Shown here one piece after another: positions 21,426 to 30,475 of a stretch of DNA of 64,000 nucleotides. Source of the stretch: Paguma larvata (Eukaryota; Chordata; Mammalia; Carnivora; Viverridae); NCBI GenBank assembly GCA_030068075.1, contig JAINVK010000882.1, positions 310,001-374,000 of the forward strand, in the 5' to 3' direction. The position numbers were made by a program, and so were the translations under genes. Position 1 is the stretch's first letter. The number at the start of each line of letters is the position of its first letter. Under the pieces are notes generated by a model. The model was not told the origin of the DNA and made no database searches. It was given only the letters and a program-made list of their open reading frames with translations.

Positions 21426-23334
21426 ACAGGAAACGGCGCGTTCGCAGCCCCTGAAATCCCACGCGGTTCTACAGTCGCCGAAGTCAGCACGTGCCCACTC
21501 CCAGCAGAACGAGGGGTTGTCTGGGGTTTGTTTTCCAAAATACCAGGGGCCGGAGTTAGCAGCCCCCCACCCCTGCTCCGCTCCCCATCCCCCACCGCTG
21601 CCCCCCTCGACCCTGGGCCCGGGAACCCCTCTCATCCCCAGAAGTCAGGAGAGAGCTTCCTTTAGAAATTCCTCAGAGGACTTGCTAAAGGACGGTGACA
21701 GGAGGCGGGACAGTCAGCCCCCTTGGGGCCCCTCCTGGACCCTCGTGGAGTGCCTGCCCACCCGCCTGCGGCCCACGCACAAAGGGCCAGATGGAGGAGA
21801 AGGACGGCCAGATGTAGGGGTGGGGGATGTGAGCCACCAGGCTGGGTGCGAGCTTGGACAGGCCTCTTCCCAGGGCACACCCTCTGGAGTCGGCCCCCAG
21901 CCCCATAGGGTGGCCTCCGGCTCCTGGGCCAACGGGGACAGAGCCGGGCCTGCCTCCCAGGGCTCAGGGAGGGGCGGGGCCGCAGAATGACGGGGTCCCG
22001 GCCCACGCTCCTGAGATGCCAGGCTGAAAATGCCAGCCTCTGACCCAGACGCAGACCCTCCCCGATGGGGCTGTCCTCGCTGGCCCCCAGATCCTGCCCC
22101 GCCCCCAGGCCCGGCCAGAGCGCAGGCACCACTCACTTGTGCAGAGCCCCCAGGAACCCCTGAGAGCCCCATGGCTGCAGTTTGAGAAACTCCACATTCT
22201 CTGAGCAGGAACTCTGCGGGGAGGAGGAGAGAGCCAGGGATGGTGTGAGCCCTGAAGGTGACCAGGGACGCCCCACAGCTGTGCTAGAGCCCCATTGGAG
22301 ACAAGTGGGGGGACTATGGACTGGGGGCAGGGAGTGGCCTTGGCATGGAACATTCTAGAAAGGAAGAGGAAGGCAGCACAGGATTGTTCCCTTTGGTCCA
22401 GGGAGACGCCCCCGGAGAGGGAAGATGCTGACACTTCCCCAGGATAGGGAGGGTCCCGGTCCAACACTTCCAGGCTCTGGGGCTTGGGGAGAGGGCCAGG
22501 CTGTGCCCACAGAGCCCCATCAGCCCGGCGAGTGGCCCTCCTGTCCAGGCTGGACAGGGTCCTGGTTGCCTGCAGCTGATGTTCCCAGGAGCCAAACAGA
22601 AACAATTCGAGGGGCCAAACGGCCAGACCTCAGGTTAAGACCACCAGCAGAATGCGTCTCAAGGGACATTTGGTGGCCCAGGAAATGGCCACAGCACGAC
22701 ACAAAGTGAGGGTGAAGCAGGTTCCAGGGCAGGTGGGTGCGAACGCGGCCGAGGTGGTAATATGAGCGCGTGCAGCACATAGCAGTGGAACAGCAGCCAA
22801 GCCAAGCTTCTCGGCTAGAACTAAGTGCACCGCATCCCTTGTTTCCCAAATTTCTCAAATTCTGTACGTTTCCCAAATTTCCCGCAATGAGCATATATTA
22901 CTTCTGTAACGGAAAAAGAAGTCAAACCCCTTACTTTATCCACTCTGAGAGTGGCCTCCCTGTTACAAGGGCCGTGACCCAGACCTCCGATCGGGGACAG
23001 GAGGGGCGGGGTCCCCAGGGAGGGCCCCAGGGCAGGAGGACTCAGTGGCCTCTCAGGGACAGAGCTAGCCCCCACCAGCTCCCTGCCCGCCTTTCAGAGT
23101 CCTGGTGGGGACCCACGCCGTCCTCCCTCTGGGCGGTGCAGTGGCCCCACCAGCCTGAGAGTCTCCTCCGTTCCCCCTGGGTTCTGATGCCTGATGTCAC
23201 CAGAAGGACTGGGAGAGAAGCCACCCACCTAAGTTATGACCCAACTGGCAGCAGCCGAGGCTACCTACCCACCATCGGATTTCCTGCCTCGTAGTCGGTC
23301 TCTGCCCTGCCGGCCATATATCCAAATCCACCCC
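21426..23334. other. Intergenic GC-rich DNA, no gene seen
   Basis: No supported exon. An old-repeat-like patch lies at 22810-22930. Confidence 0.42.
22810..22930. repeat. Possible old interspersed-repeat tail
   Basis: TTTCCCAAATTTC occurs twice, about 27 bp apart, followed by GCAATGAGCATATATTACTT and CTGTAACGGAAAAAG. The last part resembles the conserved tail of an ancient mammalian repeat, which I cannot name with certainty. Confidence 0.3.
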
Positions 23335-23465
23335 CCACTGGGCTTCATTTTAACTAATAGGACACTTAGTTTAATGAGGAGAGTTTGCATAAGAGGAACC
23401 TGCTAATTAAATTTTAAACCTTGTCATTCTGAAGATTAGCCGGGGCTCCGATGGAAACATTTGTC
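23335..23465. promoter_or_regulatory. Candidate conserved noncoding element with homeodomain and POU words
   Basis: A 120-bp AT-rich block: TTCATTTTAACTAATAGGAC, CTTAGTTTAATGAGG, GAGTTTGCATAAGAGG (octamer-like TTTGCATA), CTGCTAATTAAATTTTAAAC and CTGAAGATTAGC. TAATTAAATT is a dense homeodomain target, and POU-class sites are typical of pituitary enhancers. No repeat signature. Confidence 0.4.
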
Positions 23466-24584
23466 AGGGCGAGAGGAGCCGCTGCCCCCTCCCCAAGGAA
23501 AGGCTTCTTGGGGGGTCTTGGCTGTAAACCAGAGACGGGTTTCTGACTGAGGTGGCTGAGAAGGAATCTTCTAGAAAACTAGGGGGTTCGCAGCACCAGG
23601 CCTCCTAAGGCAGCCCCCGGGACGGGCCTGGCTATGGAGGGGGCATTCCCCCAGGGAAACAGTCTAGGGGCTCTCACCAAACCCCGCCCAAGGGTGCCGG
23701 GGCTCTGGCCTGGGGGGCCACAGACATGGCAGGCGACCTCTGGTTCCGGGAAGAATGAGCACCACACGAGATGCCAGCACATGGTGGGGCTCGGGGGTCG
23801 CTGTCCTTTCCTGCCCTCCCTCTCTAGGCCCTGCCAGCTGTCGCCAGGGAGCGGGGGCCGGCCCCCGCAGTTCGGAGCTGGTGGCGGCTGGTCACCCGCC
23901 TCCTGTCCTCCAGGGAGGCCTAGGGGAGCCTCTCCAGAGTGCGGACTCCGCCCGCCCCGTCTGCAGCCGGCCTTGTCCCAGCAGAGAAAGAAAATGGGGG
24001 AGGAGGGCATGTGAAGAGGGTGCGTGTCACTGTTGTCACCCTGGAACATCGCAGGTCTCGACCCCTGCCCTTCCCGGAGTTCAAACAAAGCTGGTGGCCG
24101 GGGCGGGCTGGTACAATGGCCCCGGTACAATGGTCGGGGTCTCTGGTAGGGCTTCAGGGTGGAGACAGGACGGAGCCACTTTGTAGATGGCCACCGAGCC
24201 TGCACGCTGTGCGTCTGGGGGCTGGAAATGCTCTCTCCGCTCGGCCACCAGCGAGCCCTGTGACACAAGCCCTTTCTCAGGGAGGGGCCGCCGAGTCCCA
24301 GGCCAGCTGTGCTCGGCTAGGGAGGGTCCCTCTGCTGCCTGGGCTGCCCCCCTGGCCTGTAGCCTGGGCCCAGGGCGTCGCGGACCGTCTGCGTGCCCCA
24401 CCTCGGCAGGGCCTCCCCGCCACCCAGCAGTGAGGGACCCCCCCCCCCACAGTTACCACTGGGTTTCCTTCTGCCCCCACCCCTCGGGCGACACGCACAC
24501 GTGGTCACATCGGCCCGCGCCCTCCACGTTCAGGGCCATTTCCGGCACCTCGCGAAGCCGACGTGAGCCGCCACTTCCTGTACA
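23466..24584. other. Intergenic GC-rich DNA, no gene seen
   Basis: No supported exon or repeat. Confidence 0.42.
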
Positions 24585-25165
24585 TTGCCCCTGCGACCGC
24601 GTGTCTTCCCTGAGCCTGTGGCTGCTCCTGTCCGGGACATCTCCTGTGACATGGGTCGTATAACACTCGGCCTTCTGTGTCTGGCTTCTTTCAGCCTCGG
24701 GATGTTTCAAGGCCCGTGGAGCCATGGCGCGTGTGGACGCCTCGCGGTCCTCCCGGCTGGTGCCACGCCGCGGCAAGGACGGGCCCCCTTCTCCTGCCTG
24801 TTTCCTGATTGACGGCTGTCGGGCTGTGTCCGCATCGGCTGTTACGCTGCCGAGAACGTTCGTATTCGGATGTTGGTTTGGCTCCCAGTTCCCGGCTCCT
24901 CGGGGCCCCACCCGGGACTGGAACCGCCAGGTGGGCATCCGAGGAGCCGTGAGGCTGCTGTTCCCGTGGCCTGTGGCCTCAGGTCCCCGGCAGCGGCACG
25001 CCAGGCCCCGGCCCCTCCGTATCCTCGCCAGCACTTGCTGCTGTCCGGTTTGCCCTGCCTCGTAGCCGTCCCGTGGGGGTAGGGTGGCCTCTTGCTGTGG
25101 TTCTGACTCGATTTCCCTTGAGGCCCGTGGTGTGTCTCTTCCTGCGTCGGCTGAGCAGATCACCC
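24585..25165 (+). mobile_element. L1 3'-end remnant, strongly GC-shifted
   Basis: Ordered matches to an L1 3' end: TGTCCGGGACATCTCCTGTG, TCTGTGTCTGGCTTCTTTCA, GGGATGTTTCAAGGCCCGTG, TTCCTGATTGACGGCTGTCG, TATCCTCGCCAGCACTTGCT, GTAGGGTGGCCTCTTGCTGT and TTCTGACTCGATTTCCCTTG. Positions that are A or T in the source family are very often G or C here. Confidence 0.75.
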
Positions 25166-25249
25166 CGTCACAGACGAGGCGTCACCTCTCGGCCCACAGC
25201 TGACAGGCCATGGATGTGGGGGGCCGAACGACGATACTCTCAGGTTTGG

Positions 25250-25335
25250 GGCAGGGGACCCTTAGGGGCAGGGGACCCCTCGGGGATGGGGGACCCTCAG
25301 GGATGGGGGACCCTCTGGGACAGGGTCCCCCCTGG
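25250..25335. repeat. Degenerate 17-19 bp G-rich minisatellite
   Basis: About four to five copies of a GGGGAT/CA-GGGGGACCCTC-like unit in a row. Short and imperfect. Confidence 0.6.
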
Positions 25336-25949
25336 GTTGGGGTCTTACCAGACAAATCACCGTGAGTGCTTGACCTCACCCAGCAATCTCCCCGCCCTGC
25401 CTCTGTCTCCCCACCACTGGGGCAGACACGGACTGGAGGGGGTGGCCTGGGCCCCCACGCCGGCTCCTGGCTCAGAGGACACCTAGACCTGGTGCTCTGT
25501 TCGGAAATGGGGGGGGGGGGACGCCAGAGCCCCCGGGACCTGCGCACACGAGCCCGGCTTCCCTCACAGTGACCGAGACTCACATGCTAGGGAGCGAGTC
25601 CCAGAGCGCGGCTGCCCGTGCCCCTGCCTCGGGGCAGCTCTGACCTGACACCATCAGGGCAGCGAGCCGGGGGCGTATTCACCCCTGTGACAACTGAACA
25701 AGGTTCCTTGACTCGGACCCCCCACAGCTCCCAGAGCTGGGTCCTCGGAGACGGAGACAGGGTGCGCGCACTCTCGCCGGCACAGAGCCCCGAGTCTTGG
25801 GGGAGCCGCCGGTCTGCCCGGGCTATTCCTCTGCGTGGGTGCGATTTGGCCTCAACGTCTGAGGAAGATGGTTTAGGCGCCCTGCCGTCCCCGCCTCTGC
25901 CCGGCCCTTCATCCGAGCCTGTCCCTCTCACGGTGACCCTCACGTGATG

Positions 25950-26060
25950 CTGCTCTGGGCAGGCTCAGACAGGTCCAGCCACTGCCCAAGGTCACACAGC
26001 TTGGGAGGAGCCTGGGCCATTCACGCTGACCCAGGGCTCTGGTGCCTGGCTCTATGAGAC
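25950..26060 (-). mobile_element. MIR fragment
   Basis: CCACTGCCCAAGGTCACACA with GCTTGGGAGGAGCCTGG is a typical MIR segment, minus strand. Confidence 0.7.
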
Positions 26061-26083
26061 CCCTAAAGACAGACGTGAGGGAC

Positions 26084-26100
26084 TCAGCAGGGGGCGCAGG
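26084..26100 (+). promoter_or_regulatory. CTCF-like motif
   Basis: TCAGCAGGGGGCGCAGG is an excellent match to the CTCF core (CAGCAGGGGGCGC), forward on the plus strand, the same orientation as the site at 11699. Motif evidence only. Confidence 0.45.
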
Positions 26101-26439
26101 ACACCCCCCCGCACCCCACCCCCTACATCTCCAGGACCCGGCTGAGCCCCAGCTCGGCCTGCAGACGTCAGCGGGTGGGCCCTCACGGGCACATCCAGCC
26201 ACCTGGCCGAGGTGGCCCGCCTGGAGGATTTCTTAGGAACACATAGAACTGAGGGTCTGAGGGCCGTGTGTGCGCCTGGGGGCCTGTGGCCACCCCTCCA
26301 GGGACGAGTGGCACGCCCACAGCCACGGGCTCACGCACGCCCAGCACACACGCGCATCCCTGACTCGGAGGCCTGCGGAACCCGAAGTTTTCTCTAGGTT
26401 TGGCCTTGGACCCTGTGCACACGCACCGCCCCCGTGACA

Positions 26440-26935
26440 GCGTCCCGTCTGGTTTTGAATGCCAAGAGGGGGCTCCGCTCGAGGAGGGAATATTTTTACG
26501 GTAAAAAATGAGCCGCGTTGCATCAGCTCCAGGAGGGGTGGGCGCTGCCACGGCACGTCGCCCAGGCAGACTGATGAAAATTCTGCTTTACGAAGCCGCC
26601 GCTCCCCCATTAATTAGGGGGAGGGGGCCCGCGGCATCGCCGCGCACCTCGCCCACGGCCAAAAGCTTGTCAACATTTTCCACGAAGGATGAAAATGCGA
26701 ATAACTTTCAGATTATTCAATGTCACCAAGGTATGGAAAAAGGTCGCTGCGGTGGGTGTCATTTATCTCGTTGCGGATTTAAAGAGCTTTTTTCTATTAA
26801 ATTTCTTAAAATTAATGTTTTATGTTGCTCAGAGTAATTTGAACAATTATGGGCTTAAAGAATTGATCATTACAGCCCCTGGGATTTCACGCACCAGACC
26901 GATTCCTCTGAAAACCCACTGATTTATAGTCTTGC
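26440..26935. promoter_or_regulatory. Candidate distal LHX3 enhancer (strongest AT-rich island)
   Basis: About 490 bp with dense AT-rich words and sharp edges: GGGAATATTTTTACGGTAAA, GACTGATGAAAATTCTGC, CCCCCATTAATTAGGGGG (26604-26621), GATTATTCAATGTCACC, CTATTAAATTTCTTAAAATT, AGAGTAATTTGAACAATT and AGAATTGATCATTACAGCCC. ATTAATTA matches the preferred binding word of LHX3-class homeodomains. The element starts about 2.1 kb beyond the LHX3 polyadenylation site. Published work on human LHX3 describes distal enhancer modules downstream of the gene; equating this segment with them is inference. Confidence 0.45.
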
Positions 26936-27154
26936 TCCTCAAGCACGCAAGTCCCCAGGGTTTGGACCCCAACCCCCTCCTGTCGCATCTGGGGGGGGCA
27001 GTCCCCCCACAAGCTGGCCAGTCCTGTAGGGGGTGGTGAGGAGGGAGATGAAGCAGGAAGGGGAGCGAGCATGTCCCCTGTCTCAGGGAGCGACGTCCCT
27101 GTTGTGGGCTCGTCCTTTGCGGTTCCACCCCTGGTGCAGATTTCATCTTTAAAC

Positions 27155-27250
27155 GAAGAGAAGGCCCTTCGCGGGTTGGCTAACGTTATTATTTATACTA
27201 TTCAGGCGTCACGTTTGATAATGTAATACCTCGCTGTGTTCAAAAGTTAA
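27155..27250. promoter_or_regulatory. Candidate conserved noncoding element
   Basis: GGCTAACGTTATTATTTATA, CTATTCAGGCGTCACG and GATAATGTAATACCTCGC form an AT-rich block directly left of a SINE. The SINE target-site duplication lies at its right edge. Confidence 0.33.
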
Positions 27251-27257
27251 CGAGCCC

Positions 27258-27387
27258 AGGGGCGCCTGGATGGCTTAGCTGGTTGACCGTCCGACTCTTG
27301 ATCTTAGCTCAGGTCTTGATCGCAGGGTTGTGAGTTCGAGCTCAAGGGACTAGGCGTGGAGCCTGCTTTTAAAAAAAAGGAAAAAAT
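27258..27387 (+). mobile_element. CAN-SINE with clear target-site duplication
   Basis: GGGGCGCCTGGATGGCTTAG head, tRNA-like GTTGTGAGTTCGAGC, GTGGAGCCTGCTTTT and an A-rich tail. It is flanked by AGTTAACGAGCCC (27245) and AGTTAACAAGCCC (27388), a 13-bp duplication with one mismatch. Confidence 0.93.
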
Positions 27388-27400
27388 AGTTAACAAGCCC

Positions 27401-29035
27401 TGCCCTTCTGCACAAAAAGATTAGCGAGCTCAAGGGGGCCCCGAATCCAAGACAGGGCACCCCCACTCAGGTGACTGGCTGGCCAGGCGGCTGTCCTGCT
27501 CCATGCCAGCAATGCCATCGGGGCCCTGGGCAGGGACCACCCCTCCGCACCCCTCCCCGCCGCTGCGCCAGCCCCGGGCCACCCGCACCCACCCGGCTGA
27601 GGGCGTCGTGGTCCGGGGACGTGGGAGCTGCGTCTCTGCCCGGCTGGCGCTCTGCTCGGATGGGGACTCCCGGCCGGAGCGGCCCCGCTAGCGAGCCCTG
27701 CAAGGGCGGCTGTGGGTCTGATGGCCAGTCCGTCTGCTGGGTGCTGGGTGCTGGGTGCATCTCGAGTGTCCCCTCCAGCACCTCCGCCGGGTCTCGTGCT
27801 CCCCACGCGCTCGGGCCGGCCTGCCCCGAGGGGTGTCGGAGGGAGGCCGCCGCCCCCGTCCCGCAGCACTGACTTGGCTCCGGGATTATCGACGCGCCGC
27901 CAGCTGGAGCGCGCTCGGCCGCAACCGCCAACAGGCGGAGGGCCCCGCGGGGACACTTAGCACTTTATTAACCTGTCAGCGCCTAAAAGGTCCCGGGCGG
28001 CCTGGGGGAGGGGCTCAGGCCGGGGAGGGGGCGACTCGAGGATTTACACCCGCCCCCTAGGGGCTGCCGGGTCAGACAGCGCCGCCCCTGTGCCGCCGGG
28101 GTCCCCAGATCCCAACTCCAACCGCGCTGCCCTCCTCCCCGGGGGCTCCCTTTCCCCTCCAGGACCCGCCCCACCACCCCCCGGGGTGGCCCTGACCTTT
28201 GACACCATCCCCCAGGCCAACCCGGGACCCCTCACACTTCCGGGCGCCACGCCTTTGCTCAGTTGGTGCGTCTGACCCTCCTGCTCTTCCCTGCCCCCGC
28301 CCCCCATGGAATGGTCTCGGGGCCCCTTCGTCCAGCCCTGAATCTTCTGGTGCCTCCCCATTCCTTGTCCCGCGGGCTGCCCTGTGGGGGCACGTGAGCC
28401 TGGAGCTGCCGGGGACCTTCCTCCCAGGAACGCCCCTCCTCCTTCCCAGCATCAAGCCCTCTTCCCTGCAAAGGGTGCTCATTCCGCCCCTCTCGGTGCC
28501 CCAACTGTCCAGTGGAGGCCCACGGGGCCGGGTCGTGCCCTCCAGTGAGCACTCACTGCCGGGGCGAGGCGAGGCCCCAAGCCCACAGACTCTCTCCTTC
28601 CCTCTCCCGCGGAGGGGCTGCCACCACTGTCTCCACTTTGCAGGAGAACAGGGCTCAGAGGAGCAGCTCACTGGCCCGGGATCTCAAGTCAGCAGATGGC
28701 TAGGATTGGAATCCAAGTTGGCAAGACCTCCGTGACCATGTGCCGTGAATCTCCTGACCAGCTGACTCCAGAACCCTCCTTGCCCCCGCTGATGCCACTC
28801 CGGCCGTGAGCGTTATCTCCCAGGGACCGGTACCGGGGCCCCAGCCCTCCTCCGCAGCCGGGCAGTTTCCCACCTCTCCTTCCGGCGCTCAAGATCCAGG
28901 GACAGAGGGGCCCAATGACACCAGGTGCCATCCCTGAGGAGAGGCCCGGCGGCTACTCCAACCAGCCTCCCCGCTTCCAGAGAACTGCCCCCCTGCACCC
29001 GCACACCCCCAGCCCCACTCGAGACACGGACCTTC
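27401..29035. other. Intergenic DNA immediately downstream of LHX3
   Basis: GC-rich, with a short GCTGGGT triplet repeat near 27737 and a MIR at 28.6 kb. No exon or RNA gene was recognised. The LHX3 transcript is expected to end at about 29035. Confidence 0.5.
28615..28725 (-). mobile_element. MIR fragment
   Basis: CAGGAGAACAGGGCTCAGAG, GATCTCAAGTCAGCAGATGG and AGGATTGGAATCCAAG follow the MIR order on the minus strand. Confidence 0.65.
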
Positions 29036-30056
29036 TAGACCATAACCGACAAATTTATTGAAGTCTTGGAAAGAGCTGATGGTCAAAGAGTAAATAAAAA
29101 ACACGGGACGTCCACAGAACCAACAGGTAGCTTGGGATGCAAGTTTTGGGGGATAACTGGGCCTCGCCCTTGGCCTTTCAGTCTGAGGCGGCGGCCACAC
29201 GCCTGGGGCGGAGGAGGCGGCCCAGACCTCAGGCAGTTAGAGCCGGCTCTCAGAGGGAGAGCCGCAGGCTGTTTGGCAACGGAAATCGGTGGGCTGGGCG
29301 TGGCCTGGACGCTGATGGCCTGGGGGCGGCTGCGACAGGGAGGGAGGTCCCCCACGGCTTTCAAGGGTTGCTCACGGAGAAGAAAAGCAGCCCAGCAGCG
29401 CGTCTCTTCGGACGGGTAGTGGAGCCAAGAACAGAAAGATCTAAAGCCAGCTGCCTCAGGGAAAAGGGGAGAGGAGGCTCCTGGGAAGGTGGAGGCTGGG
29501 GTCGGGAAGGCTCCCAGAGGGACCAGGAAGGACACAGGTGTGGCCCCCCCTCGGCCACCTCCTGCCTGCACAGAAGAACCCCATCTCTGACCTAACGGAG
29601 GGGCTACACAGCTCAGGCAGATGGAGTTTGGGAAATAAAAGCACGGCTTGCACTATTATTTAAGTTTTAGAAAGCAAAGGGTCTTCTAGCCTGAGGACGG
29701 TGTGGAGCGAGGCCCGGAGTGAAGGCCCAGCCTGCTCGGGCGATGCTTCGGATGTAGAAACAGCAAGCGTCCAGTTACTTGGTCCATAAAGGGAGAAATC
29801 TGCTTATAAAACAAGGCTCGCTGGGCAGCCACCAGGCGGGCCGGCCCTGTGGCCAGGGAGGAGCCGCCCGAGGCAGGGGCTGCGGGGGGTGGCGCTCCGT
29901 AGAAAGGAGCCCTCTCTTGAGGTCCTGTCCCCCGCTGCTGCCAGTGGCGCCTGCGTCCCGCAGAGACGCTTTGGGAAAGGAGGGCGCGCGCAGCTCCAGG
30001 CCACCCAGCCATCCCCACCCCTCATGTCCGGTGCTCGGTGGAGCTGGGGGCCTCGG
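29036..30056 (-). other. LHX3: LHX3 3' untranslated region
   Basis: Runs from the base after the stop codon (30057-30059) to just beyond the only AATAAA on this strand, at 29054-29059. The 1.0-kb length is inferred from these two points; the exact cleavage site is not visible. Confidence 0.75.
29054..29059 (-). terminator. LHX3: LHX3 polyadenylation signal (AATAAA)
   Basis: Canonical AATAAA on the minus strand (TTTATT on plus), the only copy between the stop codon and 29.04 kb. Cleavage is expected 10-30 nt further, at about 29025-29045. Confidence 0.75.
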
Positions 30057-30475
30057 TCAGAACTGAGCGTGGTCCACCTCGTCCAGCCAGGAGGCGGGGC
30101 TGGCAGGGAAGTCGGGGTAGCCCCCGCTGCTCCCCGTGGACAGGTCAGAGCTGGGTCCATTTCCCGCCAGCACCCTCATGGGCGGTGGCCCACCGGGGGC
30201 CCCTGCGGGCACCAGGCCCAAGCCGGCATCCGGGTATACTAAGCTGGAGAGAAGGGGCTGGGGGCCAGGGAGGCTCTGCAGGGCAGCTGGGGACGGGGGG
30301 ACACCGTAAGGGCTGCCGGGCCGCAGCTCACGGTACTGCTCTGGGCCGGCCAGGCCTCCGTGCTCCAGCGGGAAGCTGCCGGGGGCTCCCGAGGGCCTGC
30401 CCAAGGCTGGGGTGGGTTCCCCCAGGCTGCTGTAGAGGCCGCTGGCGGGGCCCATTTCGGCCATGGACGGCTCAT
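30057..30475 (-). CDS. LHX3: LHX3 exon 6 (last coding exon)
   Basis: 419 nt, acceptor TTGCAG before ATGAGCC. It encodes residues 263 (completed across the junction) to 401: [49 protein letters not shown] and the terminal [10 protein letters not shown], then TGA at 30059-30057. This Pro/Gly/Ser-rich C terminus is the main transactivation region in the family. Confidence 0.96.

Larger units (their letters stand above)
25166..26439. other. Intergenic DNA with short GC-rich tandem repeat and a MIR
   Basis: No exon seen. About 85 bp at 25250-25335 is a degenerate tandem repeat of a 17-19 bp unit of the form GGGGAYGGGGGACCCTC. A MIR follows at 25.96 kb and a CTCF-like site at 26.08 kb. Confidence 0.45.
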
